DNA from: Chlorokybus atmophyticus
Taxonomy: Eukaryota; Streptophyta; Chlorokybophyceae; Chlorokybales; Chlorokybaceae
Direction of reading: 5' to 3'
NCBI GenBank assembly: GCA_009103225.1
Contig: RHPI01002262.1
Location: 445,628-509,627 of the forward strand
DNA length: 64,000 nucleotides
Shown here: positions 47,422-59,422 of the stretch, piece by piece
Position numbering within the stretch: position 1 is the first letter of the stretch
Layout of the letters: every line of letters starts with the position of its first letter
Program-made: the position numbers and the translations under genes
The notes under the pieces: generated by a model
What the model was told of the DNA's origin: nothing
What the model saw: the letters and a program-made list of their open reading frames with translations, nothing else
The model's database searches: none

Positions 47422-49923
47422 TCACCGCAACGTCCTCACGGCACTTGTGGCCAGACACTTGTCAATGCTTGCTGGTTCTACGGCTGCCATGGGGCCATGG
47501 CTAAGGGGAAGGGCAGGTTGTTGATGTTCATCAACATGAAGCGCTTTGGCATTTGCATCTAACGACGCTTTGTCTTCCGGATTCGGGATTTGTACTGCTG
47601 ATGTGCTGCTGCCTGACCACCTGGCAACGGGCCACGAAGGCAACCAGGAAGTTGCCACAGCGCTCGTGACTTGCGCAAAGGCCTGCAAGCCAAAGAGAAT
47701 GTGTGTCATAGCTATGTGTCGAGCTATGCCATATGCAGAATTAGGTGCATACATAAGCGTAGTAAAATTGTATCTCTGTGAGTGTTGGTGGGTGGTTGAA
47801 TGCGTGACAATTAAGCTGGTTTATGATATGCAGGTATTTGTAGGTAAGTTGTTTATCTTGATTGTGTCTTAAACTTACTTGTGTGTTCTGTACAAGTGTG
47901 CTGGCACCAGCTGCTACAGCAGCTCCAACAGCAGCTCCTCCTTTCGCACCTTGTGAGGTAATTAGAATCAGCCGCGATGCGACAACACCACATGCAAACC
48001 CTAGAATGTGACATGAACGCAACTATGGTTTGCACTGACCAGCTGCTAAGCCGAGCGGGCCAGCGATAACGCTGCCGGCAGCAGCGCCGATAACGGAGCA
48101 GCCGGCTACAGTTAGAGCAGAAGGCATGTGCGTGGGAACGATATCCATCGGCCAAATTGTGGCAGCCCAACTTGATGTGCTTGCCTGATCCGACGCGCTA
48201 GCTGTTGTTCCCTCTCCGCAGGACTTCTGCTCAGTGCTGTGTTCAAAAACAGCAGCAGCAGGACAAGAGCTTTCTGTTGGGTTGTTGCTATTAACATTCT
48301 GTACAACGGTGCCGTCGACGGGCGGCGTGCACACTGCCGGCTCGATTGTGGTGTTTACAGTTGTGGTATGTACAAAGGCTTGGATCGTGCTTTCGGCAAT
48401 GTCAGATGGGTGCTCGAACCAACGGGGTGAGAGCGGCCGCTGAGGGATGATGTCGGGGGACGGCTGTGTCAACAACACCTGCTGCATGTCGTCAAGATCC
48501 GTGCTGAGTGCGCTCTCAAGCTTGCTGCTTTCACTTGACTTGGCTGCCTGAAACCATGGCACCATGGCGCTCCAGCTGCTGGCACCTATTATGGAACTGA
48601 GTGGGTGCATTTCGTGCACATACAACAACAGATAAACTGCACACCCGTTCCGCCATTCAAGGCCAAGTCCATGCGATGCAAGTGTGCATGTGTGGCAATA
48701 TAGCGCAAGGTGCACAAGCCGGGCCCTTTGCGCTATACGCGCAGGGGACATACAGAGCACCCCGACTGATAGCAAAATCTTGCACAATCAACCTGTACTC
48801 ACAAGGCATGCACTGCATGACATAAACACCGTACCGTCTGCAGTTTCAGACGGCTGGTCCGCTGCTGGCACCAGTGCTGCGGTTTTCTTCGGATTGGACC
48901 AAGCCAACCACTGCAGGAAGTCTGTTTGAGTTGGGTTTGGAGCTATTGCCTTCAGGTCTTGAACCTCAGTCCCAGTCTGCCCTTCCGTCTTTAATGTTGA
49001 CCCGCTCATCCACGGGAGCCATCCGGAGTAATATGCAGGAGCCTCGTGCGGTTGTTGCTCAGCAGCTTGGTTGAGAGGGGGAGTCCGAGCATCGGTCTGC
49101 GAGTGCCCTTTCCACCTCAACCAGCTGATGTAGTCTAGCAGACTCTGCTGGTCAGCACTGTCGGGTTGTGGTGTCTGCTGGAGCTGCTGTGTTTGCTGTT
49201 GTTCTTCACTTAAATGTGGCAAGTCGTTGCTGTTGTTAGCTGAATGGGCCCTCCTCCATGTTAGCCACTCAAGCCAGCTGGCTGCGTGCGCTTCCGTTGA
49301 TTTGGATAAAGGGACAGCTTCTTCCTTCTCCTTCAGTGCACTGGAACACACCACTGCTCCTGACTGCTGCGCAGGCTGTGCAACGCCAGGTTGGTTCCCG
49401 TCCCTTTGCCCATCAACAACACCAGCAGGGGTATGAGCCTTCTGCCAGCTTAACCACTGCAGCCAGCGGGCCTTTGCAGCAGCTGCAATCGGATCATCTG
49501 GCTGCAGCTGCTGCAAGCTGCATTCTTCAGGTTTAGCCTGCACTAACTTCTGTTAGAGTGACTGCTGCTGTAGCGAACCGCAACATGGATAACCACATCC
49601 AGCAGCAAGTACCAACATCAATCAATTATCAACAAGAAGCTTCTAGGTGCAACCGTAAGCTAATTCTCTACCGTACTGTAATATGTGCAAACTTCACGAG
49701 TCTACGTAAGCCGCAATGGCAGTTGAGGAGCCAGTCGGGGGACAAGGCTTAAAAGAGCAAAGCACCTCCTCCAACAACAATTGCCAGCTTTAGCCTTGAT
49801 ACAGCTCACAGGCATAGCGACGCTATGACAGCGTAGTCCTCTCACCTGCTGCTGCTGTCCAGCGGCAAGTGCGTCCTGAGCCGGCTGCGATAAACCTAGA
49901 TTCAGGTATCCGCCAGCGCTCAT
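47422..49923 (-). CDS. Unrecognised protein with repeated WLxWLxW motifs and a glycine-zipper segment
   Basis: Five exons (49923-49846, 49537-48835, 48585-48040, 47949-47879, 47682-47422) join in phase to about 552 residues ending in TGA. Most of it is low-complexity Gln/Ser/Pro/Thr sequence, but a tryptophan motif recurs: WLQWLSW near residue 51, WLEWLTW near 114, WLRW near 165, WLPW near 199, WLQWLAW near 235, then SWSAMVPW near 265, SWAATIWP and SWLPSWPVARW towards the end. Residues about 421-466 form a Gly/Ala run (GAAAGSVIAGPLGLAAGAKG, then GAAVGAAVAAGAS) of the glycine-zipper kind that packs helices in membranes. No known domain. It lies 650 bases downstream of the CH-LysM gene on the same strand. 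Confidence 0.6.
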
Positions 49924-49969
49924 TGCAGCTGCATAGCTCTTGCTACATGCTGGATGACGCGAGAGCCAC

Positions 49970-50002
49970 CAACACCGCCGCCGCCGCCGCCGCCGCCGCC
50001 GC
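49970..50002. repeat. CCG/GGC trinucleotide repeat in the 5' region of the WLxWL gene
   Basis: About ten consecutive CCG-type units lie just upstream of the ATG at 49,923, so they are likely in the 5' leader or promoter. Confidence 0.7.
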
Positions 50003-50333
50003 TGATGACCGTGACCTGCCCCAGCGCCACACCGGCCAGCCCGAATAAGATTTATTTGTCATGAATTTATCCACACCCTATAATCTTGTAGCGAGCGGCC
50101 AACACTGTGCGTAAAGCCGGGGTGTTAGTCGCCATCAGCATGCGTGCTAATCCTATTCTATTATTCTAGCATGTGCTGCCTGTGACTTCATGGCTTTGTG
50201 AAGTCTGTTTCTTGGCTTGAGCACAGTGGTGCGATTCAGCGCATCAGGGCACAACTCATAACTCATGACATGATTCACATAGAGGACACTGCGTGAGCCA
50301 CTACAAGTAGTGTCAGCCACTTCATGCACACTG

Positions 50334-50360
50334 CTTCATTTCATTTCATTTCATTTCATT
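50334..50360 (+). repeat. TTTCA pentanucleotide microsatellite
   Basis: Five units of TTTCA in a row, in the intergenic stretch between the CH-LysM gene and the WLxWL gene. Confidence 0.8.
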
Positions 50361-50575
50361 CGTGTGCGGTCACATTCATGGTTGAACACATAAACGTGTT
50401 TGTGTTCACTGTTGAATTTCTGCTATTTGTGCATAAAATATGCACATGTAGCAGCTACACCATACAACACAACAGCGCATGGTCACAACTAGCACTTGGT
50501 ATACGTTACCGCACTACTGTTATGCAACATACTTATGTTATTAATGCCACATCCAACTACAGTGCTGTGTACGTG

Positions 50576-53517
50576 TTATTTTGGTAATCGCAGTCGATCA
50601 CCAGGGTATATCAAGTCGGGGTTCCTGACAACATCAGAGTTCAGCACGGCAAGCGGCTTCCAATGCCGAGTACGACACCTTTCTTCAGAAATCCAGGTCA
50701 GACAGTCTCCGCGTTTGACAACATACCTGCGGTGCACAACAACCACATTACTGTGATGTTTACATTGGTTGTTATGGAGCATCACCGCACCTCACACTGT
50801 CTTAGCACGAAAGCACGAACGTGCACTCAGACACATGCACACACAGCCAGACACACAGAGCGGCACACATGCGCTAGCATGCACGCACATATGCACTTAC
50901 TCTCTAGCTCTGAATGCGCTGACGCCAAAAGATATTGTTGCAATTACTGCAGTGGCGAACCCGCCAAAGAAAAACCCTGTGCGTTTTCGCTTTACGACAG
51001 GCGCCGCGTCCTCTTCGGGTGTCGCTGGTACTTCCACAGCCTCAATTGTCCCGCTCAAAGGCAACGCTACTTCCTTGATGGCAAGTGGAGGGGTACTTGC
51101 AGCTTTATATGGTTGTTCCTGGTACAAACGCAAAGTCAACTTGTTCACATGCTGTCATACATGGACTTGAACGGCATGCAGCAAACCATCAATCGGTATG
51201 TGGTGCCAATGCACAAACAATGTCTTGTAGTGGAGCTTGAAGCACAGGGGAAGTGCCTTAAACAATGCACATTGCATGCAGATTGTTGTGGGTGCCAGGC
51301 TTACCTCTGGCAATGCTGTTTGGGTCCTTGACAATAGTTCCTGTACTGCAAGTCCTGTTGAAGCTGCCTGGTGTACATCTCTGTTATAACTCGCATCCTC
51401 ATTCCCAATAGACACAGCGGGTGCCTCTTCTTGTTCATGTCCCGAACTTGATGGCGCGAATGTTGGCTCATCAACAGGCAACAGACTGGCACTGTCAGGC
51501 AAGGGAGCCTCCTCAGGCTCAATCACCTCTTCTAATGGTGCTGCCACTGCTTGTATTGTTGTGGAAGTTTCAGGAGGTGGAATGGTCACAGCGTGCAATG
51601 GAACATCCTCCGGCTCCTCCGGAGACGTATTACCCGCTGATTGTGTTATTGTGCTTTCGTGAGCTGGTATTGTCACAGCGGGCAATGCAATCTCCTCCAG
51701 CTGAGACATATCAGCCACTGGTTGTGTTATTGCGGTTTTGTGAAGTGGTATTGTCACAGGGGCCAACAGGACATCCTGCAGCTGGGACGTTTCAGGAGGT
51801 GTTGCCTTTGACTCTGATGATGGCAACAGGCTAGAAGGCTCTGGTGTCTCAGGTGGAGGCGCTGCTGGTTCCTGGGGTGGCTCGGTTGAGGTTGCTTCTT
51901 GCCCATTTGCGTGTGAAGCTTCTGTTGTAGACTGCGCAACCACATGCGCTGGCTGGACGCCTTTGACTGGACTCCGCTCCACTGGCGTGACAGATACACT
52001 GTCTTCAGGCTGCCAAACACACCTTGCTTTCAACAATGTGCACACGCACGCATGTACATCAATGTTCGTGCAAGACAAAATGTCAGCAGGGTGGAAGCCG
52101 TGAGTAAGGCTTGCAAATCCAAGTCCTTACCTTGCGTGCTGGCATGCGCCATACTCGGCCACTGACTTCATCAAAGTCCAATACCTAGCAGTTAACAATA
52201 AGCTGTCACAGGTATGCTCAGCTGTAACAAGTTCGTGTAGAGCCAGCTACTACTACTATGCAGCCACTACCACCATGTTTAAGCCAAGGCGCAACCTTCA
52301 AGCGTTCAGTACACCATCATAATCATGACCTATGGGTTAAAAAGGTACACAAGAAGGTTACTGCTATAGCTGATGTACTTACGTCCAGTCCTTGTTCAAG
52401 TGCATTCTTTGCCAATAAGCGAATGCAGGTACAGACGCGGCGTGTATTGCGCTTGTCAACAATGTCTGCAGACGAGCACAGCTCCACATCATTTACACCA
52501 AACTCTTGGCAAACCTAAAATACAAGAATAGTTGCTGGTGAGACACATCCCAATGCAGCTCACAGCATGAAGATATACGTGCCATCTCCTCACAATGGTG
52601 AAGTCGCTGGCTCGCGCGTAGTTCATGAAGCCTCCCGGCGCATTCTTCTCACGCTTGCCAAAAGCTGCAGACTTGATAATGTTGGGTTGAGTTCGCATGC
52701 GCTTCAGGCCCTTTGCCACCTGCTGCCTGCAACGAGAGCATCGCTATCAGGCAATGTCTGTTGCCTACGCTGTAGAACACCAGAGCACACGAACAACAAG
52801 CATTGCAGGCAGAAATTTGTGAGAAGTCAAGACTGCCATGCATGCGATTGCTTTGACATGCGTGTGTACAAGCATTGAGCCAACTCTGCCAGCGATGTCA
52901 GTGTGTAAACCTTGCGCTAGCAAACAAGCTGCCTGGTGTGCAAGAGAACGAGTAAGTAAGTGACTTACAGTATGGTCCCGTCCTGTATGAGGGTCGCGAA
53001 GTCGTCGGTGCTGCCAAAATCCTGGTTCAAAGTGGCTTCCAGCCACCATCTTGACCGCCTCTGCAAAGCGTTGTGTGCGTCAGCACCCAGGAGCACTGCG
53101 TATGCAGGCAGTGGCCTGGACCTGACACTGCATAAAGATTCTTGCAACGAAACGCAGCAGCTTGCATGTCTACCATGCAAGCTCCTGCATTCCGGTTCTT
53201 CAACACTAATTCGTGTGGACACATTCATGCACACTGCCCACCCATAATTTCTAACCAATGTGCGTTGCGTTAGTAGTTTATTCGCAGCCTTAGCCAAGCC
53301 AAACAGCCAAGATACCAGCTAGACTAGAAGGACATAAACACAGCAGACCGGCATGGACGCAACAAGCTTTGTCGTGCAAGTGAGCAGCAACGATGTGGCT
53401 CAGGAAATGTTACATTTGTGTCACGTCGAGAACTAAGCTCACCAGCAGAAACTCGACGTCTTCAGCGGTCATCGCTTCCCGCCGCCCATCCACACCGCCG
53501 CTCTTCCTGGCAGCCAT
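50576..53517 (-). CDS. Calponin-homology domain - transmembrane - LysM fusion protein
   Basis: Eight exons (53517-53443, 53060-52969, 52726-52594, 52514-52383, 52184-52131, 52009-51305, 51118-50901, 50726-50576) join with matching phases to 519 residues ending in TAA. Residues about 27-145 form a type-3-like calponin-homology domain (SRWWLEATL, FATLIQDGTI, FGVNDVELCSSADIVDKRNT), which binds actin or microtubule partners. Residues 163-440 are Pro/Glu/Thr/Ser-rich with three imperfect repeats around VTIP. A basic KRKR patch precedes one membrane helix at about 444-466 (FFFGGFATAVIATISFGV). The last 50 residues are a LysM domain (YVVKRGDCLTWI, LAVLNSD, NPDLIYPGDRLRLP), which binds GlcNAc-type glycans. 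Expected topology: CH inside, LysM across the membrane. It is divergent with RecG, 390 bases between starts. Confidence 0.8.
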
Positions 53518-53907
53518 CCTGACACACCCTCAACCCACAGCGGGGTGGCCTTCTCACTAGCCCAACCACTGTTCGGCACCAATTCAAGACTCAGCGCAAG
53601 TGCTTCAACATGACAACAGTTACTCCTGTGCTAAGTCTCCTCTTCCTCGTCGTTGTTCACCTCCTCCGCCACCGCCATCCCGCCGCTGGCAGAGGCATGC
53701 TGCACTGCACACCGGACCACTTTCCGCAAGCAGCCAAAGTGAAGCAAAAGCTAGCTATGCTGCATTACGCCATCGCAAGCTGCACAACTGTGTGGGAAAG
53801 TTGCTACTGAACTGCTAAACGCAAGCTGCTTTGGCTAAAATGTACTAATGTTGGCTAAGGTTAGGTTACAGAGGCAGCTGTGCGTTTGGCTTCGGGTTGG
53901 CGGGAGC
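53518..53907. promoter_or_regulatory. Short divergent promoter region between the CH-LysM gene and RecG
   Basis: Only 390 bases separate the two start codons, which point away from each other, so the promoters must share or abut here. A plus-strand frame at 53,600-53,818 is Ser/Arg-rich like an organelle transit peptide and might be an alternative upstream exon of RecG. No clear TATA box is seen. Confidence 0.4.
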
Positions 53908-56900
53908 ATGAGCGGCGGCGGCGGTGGCGGCGTCAGCAGCGGTGAAGGCGGAATTGGAGGGAGACAGGTGCCTCTTGAAGAAAGTAGTGGTAGGGTAGAA
54001 ATCTCACAGCAGCAGCAGCAGCAGCAGCAGGAGGCTAAGCAGGAGAAGTCCCCGCCGCCAATCGCTTACCACAACAAGCAGGCGCCCGGGCCGCACAGGT
54101 GCAACGACCGTCTGGAGGACTTCATTCAGGTGAATGCCGCTGAAAGGCTTGTCTCGCTGTGCATGCTTGTCATGTCACGCATGCATTGAACGTCGCGTCT
54201 TTGGGCGCAGCTGTTGAAGCACGAGCTCCATGCTCACAAGTGTTTTTGTGCAAGCGCATTTGCATGCAACATGCTTTGCGGCTTTTGGGTTGTGCGTGCT
54301 TCAGTGTATGACTGATTATACGCTTGCTGCGTGCTCTGCTCAGGCTCTCTACCAAGGAGACCCCCGAGTGACTTTGCCAACACCGTGGCGACTGTTGTGG
54401 CAGTGCCTGCGCTCTGAGAAAGGGTGCGTGTTACTGTTTTCAGGTGTGCTTTACTCCATGTCAGCCGTACTTTGAGGCTGAGTTGAGGTTAACTAAATTC
54501 AGATTAAATACGTGTATCTTTTGACCACTGGTTAACACTGTAGACCCATGCAGAGCAATGTGAGTAGCAATGTCCTGTTGATAGGGTGCTGAACCAAGTA
54601 CATGGGTGCTCAACCAAGGGCTGATGAGACTGCTGGCTGTCTGTTGCAGGCATGAACCAACGGATCCCTTTGTGTATTTGAAGAAGTGACGCACAGGGCT
54701 ATGCTCCCGGATGTTGCTCCCTGGCGAGCGAGTAGTAGCATTTGTTGGACTGTGCTGTTATGTCAGCTCGAAGCCCAGGATTAGGGAGGGTGCTGCTTCC
54801 TCCAATCATGGCGGCCATGCAGTCCCTCTTCGGTCGGTGCGACATGCGTGTGGTACTGAACAGCCGACCTTTCTGCGCCGGCATTGGCTTACAATCACAC
54901 ACCAAGCCGCCCAGGACAGGGCGGCCGCCCGCAACTTGTGCGGTCAATAATGCACGAATACGGTGTGTAGCAACTGCGTCCAAGGCAGATGTGCAGCCAG
55001 TTGAGGCAAGCCACACCTCTTTTGTTGCATCACTATTGAGTTTGACCATAACCTATATTGCTGAGATGTACAGAGCCCTTGCAGGAAGCGCAAGATGGTC
55101 TTCTGAAAGCCATACGATACGAGTGGCGGAATGGCTTTTGTAACACGCAAGGAAACTTTTCCAGGTCGGCAGGAGTAGTTGGCACACATGCAACTATCTT
55201 TGTTGCTGCGGCTTTCTGACTATTGGTTCCAATGCGTCCAGGTTCGATAGCGTCCTTTGTCGGCATCTGCAGGCGCTCAGCGAGAAGAACTCTACCTTTG
55301 TGGACTTGTTACCTGCAGCATCCAAGTACGAGTCTTTGTCCCTCCCTCAGCGGCAGAATCTACTACAGCAGGCTGGTTGACTGCGCATTAGGCTTGCATC
55401 ATCTGACCATACTGTTTTAGGCCCCTGTACACCCTGCCATCAATGATGTTTTACGTTATGACCATACAGTATGAAGCGTGTGACACGCGTGTGTTACCAT
55501 CAAGTCATACAAATCTTGTTTGCAGGCAGAGGCTGCACTCAAAGCCACAAATGCAATGTCCGCAGCTGATGAGACAAACATCACCAAGGTGACACGCAAG
55601 CGCGCAACCAGGAGAGCACCAGCAGATGCAAGCTCCAGTCTGCAGGAGAGTACTGGAAGTGTCGAACGTGCCACACGTAAGCGATCCGCTCGCAAGAGCA
55701 AAGCAGTCGAACAAGAGACTGCGCAACCATCGGATTCAAAATCAACATCAGCAAGTGTTGCATGGGCACAATCGGTCATGGAGGTCCCCTCATCCATCAA
55801 CGCTGCAGCCGAAATTCCTGCAGAGTTGTCTGCAGGGGTTGCTATGACTGTAGATGCGCAGGAGGATGATCTGCTTGAAAGAGGCGACATTGCAAGCGAC
55901 AGCCAACCATCAACATCATCATCGCAGTTTGCACCTTCTCCCATTGATGTGTCAGTATCTCGTATCAGTACACTGACGCCCTTACAGAAGAAGAAGCTTG
56001 AGGGCTCCAACATTCATACGGTATTGTGCCTGCTGGTTGTATTTGTGCATGGATACGCATGCGTCAGTCATGCACATCCGTACTTGTACAGTTGAGGATG
56101 CTTCTTCGTCACTTTCCTCGGCGCTACGCAAGTGTTGTTTCCTGGCATGAGGAAGGCGCACTTGAAGAAGGCAAGCATGTCACCCTTGTTGCCAGAATCA
56201 AGTCCTGCCGGTACACATTTATAGTTTGGTGATGTCACGTTGTGATTGTGCGTAACCACCTGCTACAACGAGTGACGACGTGCCATTCTTGTGCAGAGCG
56301 TTTCCCAGCAAGTTCAAGGGCTGCGTGGAGATCTGCATCGCCCCTGCAAGTCTTTCTGCCTTCGACAACCCGGACAACAGTAGTAGGCCAGAGCAACTCT
56401 GGCTGTACATGTTCTTTCACGGGCCGAGGTTCACCAAGCCTGGTTTTCTGTTCTACATTGCGCGTCAGTACCAGATTGGCAGCACCGTAGCAGTGACAGG
56501 CGAGGTGCTTGTTGTAGCGGCTTTGGTTTGGCTGAAGTCACTTTTTGTCTTCCTGATATGTTGAACGTTGCGCACTGCAACAACTAACATCAGCACTGGG
56601 CACAACAGTTGCAGTATGGATCACGCGGTTGGACCATGAAGGCTGGGTTCGAGCTAGAGGTATTAGACGAAGCTGTCTCTGATCTTCGTGCAAGCGAAGC
56701 ACCCAATAGGCTCATGGCGATGTACTCGTCACGAGGAAGTTGCAACCCTGCATTCTTCTCTTCTGTCGTTCAAAGGTGGCAAGACAGTTCTATAGCATTC
56801 CTTGCAAGCAATGCTCGTGCAGCGAAGTTGTTCTGATCCCACTCTATGCCTTGTATCAGAGCACTGCAGGCTCTGCCAGAGTCCATTGATCCTTTGCCAT

Positions 56901-59422
56901 CTGCGATCCGCACAGCATACAATCTTGTGCCTTTAGAGCAAGCTTATCTTGACATCCACATGCCAGTGGATGCGTCAGCCGCTGATGGCGCAAGAAGAAG
57001 ACATGTTTTCGACGAGTTCTTCTACTTGCAACTGTGGCTGCTGCTCTCGCGCCAAAGACAACAAGCGCAAGCACCACCGGCATCCTGTCAAGAGGTGCGG
57101 CAACCTGTCATATACAATAGCCTTACCACCCGATGTCAGCAACAACCAACTCAAGTATTGTGTGCTGCAGGGCAGGCTGAGTGGAGTGGCGAAGGCGGTG
57201 CTGGACACTCTGCCCTACAAGCTGACTCGCTCTCAGAAACAGACATTGCAAGAGATTGTTTCAGACATGAGGCGTCCTGCGCCAATGAGCCGCTTGCTGC
57301 AGGGTGATGTGGGCAGCGGAAAGACCATAGTTGCTTTCCTGGCACTGATGACAGCTGTTGACATGGGTTTCCAGGTCAGTGTGCTTTTGCAAACGAACCG
57401 CTACCATGTTGCCTTACACTTGCAGTTGCTCAGGCTTCATTGTTGCCTTTAGGGTGCACTCATGGTGCCAACAGAGGTTTTAGCAGAGCAGCACTATGAG
57501 CGCTTAAAGGCCCTTGTGGAGTTGTTGCCAAGCAGCACGAGACCAGAGGTCGCCCTGTTGACTGGTTCCAGTGGTGCACGAACGCGCAGGGGTGTGTATG
57601 AGGTAACGCTACAAACTTGTCATGACTGAAGTCACCATGTTCTCTACCTTTGCTTAACATTGATGATCAATACTCTCGTTAGCGTAATTGTAGCACTACT
57701 CAATGTGAAGACGGTTGGGGCGCTAGGTAGTTGTCAGTGTTGTGCTGTTTGCACTGGCCTTTTGCTGACGGGCACTCATGTTGCCTTCTTCCCTGCTGTA
57801 CAGGGTTTGCAGACAGGGCGAATACATCTGGTGGTTGGCACGCATGCTCTCATCAGCAGTGGCGTGGAGTTTAATGCGCTGGGCTTGGCTGTCATTGATG
57901 AGCAACATCGCTTTGGCGTTGATCAGCGGACGGCATTGCAGGTATGGGCGGTGCATGCGCATCAGATTGAAGCTGTGCCAGTGCACTACCTACATGGAGT
58001 ATTTATATTCCTGGTTGTTGCAGCAAAAGGGTAGAACTGCCTCGAACGACTATGCTGCTCCACATGTACTGGCGATGACAGCTACTCCCATTCCAAGGAG
58101 CTTGGCGCTAGCCACATACGGGGACATGGCGCTCAGTCAGGTATCTTCAACACTCCACCTGATGGCTTTCAAGGAACTGTACTAGCAGTTCACTGGATTT
58201 GAGCGTTGTGGTTTGGAATATGTCTTTGCGAAGCATCACCCTCTCTGCAAGCAAACCGCAATAAACTGCCAGCTGCTGTCAGTCTTGCCTTCAAGTATTC
58301 TTTGCCAATGTTCAAGCTGTTGTTTCCCTTCAGATAACTGAGCTCCCACCAGGCCGCTCCCCTGTGGCAACCAAGCTCATAAAGGCCACAGCCACGGGTA
58401 GAAAGGCGTCGTACAAACGAGTGCGTGCTGAGCTAGATAAGGGCGGCAGAGCATTTATCGTGTTCCCTCTTGTCGAGGACTCTGAAACCTTCCAGGTGCT
58501 TGCATAAAATAAGCTGCTGCAGCATGCACAGGCTGCTGTTTGCTCGCTTATGCACAATCTGCACTGTGCAGGATATGCGGTCTGCCACATCAGAGTTTGA
58601 AAACCTTCAAGCTGATGAGCTCGCCGGCTACCCGTGCGGGCTGCTGCATGGACGCATGGCACCAGAGGAGAAAGATGCAGCTTTGCAGGGCTTTAAAGAT
58701 GGACGTACAAGCATTCTCATCGCCACAACCGTCATTGAGGTGGGTTTGTTGCAGTTCATATACACAATTGCTGCACTGCTCGCAACCTCAGCATAAGGTA
58801 TGCACTGTTGTTGCAATGCTGTTTGTTGAGTGCCAAGTGATGAATTGATGTTGAGTCATGACTGTGTGAATAACAGGTAGGCATTGACATCCCAGATGCG
58901 ACTATCATGCTGGTTGAGCACGCGGAGAGGTTCGGGCTGGCACAACTGCACCAGTTGCGTGGGCGGGTTGGCAGGGGCAGCAAGCCGTCGCAGTGCATAC
59001 TCTTGTGCAGCACCGCTGCAGCGATGGAGAGGCTGCGCATTATGGAGGCCTCGCAAGACGGCTTTGTCATAGCCAATGTCGACATGCGCCTGCGCGGCCC
59101 CGGTGAGATGCTGGGCACGCGGCAGTCCGGCAAAAACCTCGCATTCACCCTCGCAAGCCTCATGGATGACGCCGACATTCTAGAAGAAGCGCGACAAGCT
59201 GCTATGGTAAGTGATGACAGCACATGTATGATAAAACAGACTGCACCACATGTACAATCTCAGATTGTACATTGTCATATTGTAAAAGGAGGTTACCAAT
59301 CTTGATATTGGATAACTATTTTTGTGCAGGACCTTCTGAGGGACTACCCGCAGCTTGAAGGACTTGAAAAGCTTCAGCAGGAGCTAGCCTTTAGCCGTGT
59401 GCCTGCTGAGGTGGACGGCTGA
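53908..59422 (+). CDS. RECG: RecG-type ATP-dependent DNA helicase (plant/algal organellar type)
   Basis: About seventeen exons: 53908-54129, 54344-54423, 54650-54685, 55242-55371, 55526-56020, 56092-56210, 56297-56504, 56609-56775, 56860-57094, 57171-57374, 57453-57602, 57804-57941, 58024-58140, 58334-58495, 58572-58739, 58877-59206, 59330-59422. They give about 1,017 residues ending in TGA. A wedge/OB domain ([13 protein letters not shown]) precedes helicase motif I GDVGSGKT (about residue 609), motif II DEQH (about 714), TATPIPRS (about 747) and motif [12 protein letters not shown] (about 902), then the TRG region ([12 protein letters not shown]). RecG remodels stalled forks and recombination intermediates; plant homologues work in mitochondria and plastids. 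The N-terminal 320 residues are poorly conserved and hold a Gln8 run. All joins keep phase, but exon 55242-55371 has a GC-type donor (CAG|GCTGGT). No obvious transit peptide follows this ATG. Confidence 0.92.
54009..54032 (+). repeat. CAG repeat encoding a polyglutamine run in RecG exon 1
   Basis: Eight consecutive CAG codons within the N-terminal extension of RecG, in frame. Confidence 0.85.

Noticed and set aside
54190-54240. Extra RecG exon starting CTGTTGAAGCACG
   Set aside because: Its end offers no donor that keeps phase with the next exon; joining exon 53908-54129 directly to 54344-54423 is in phase and open.
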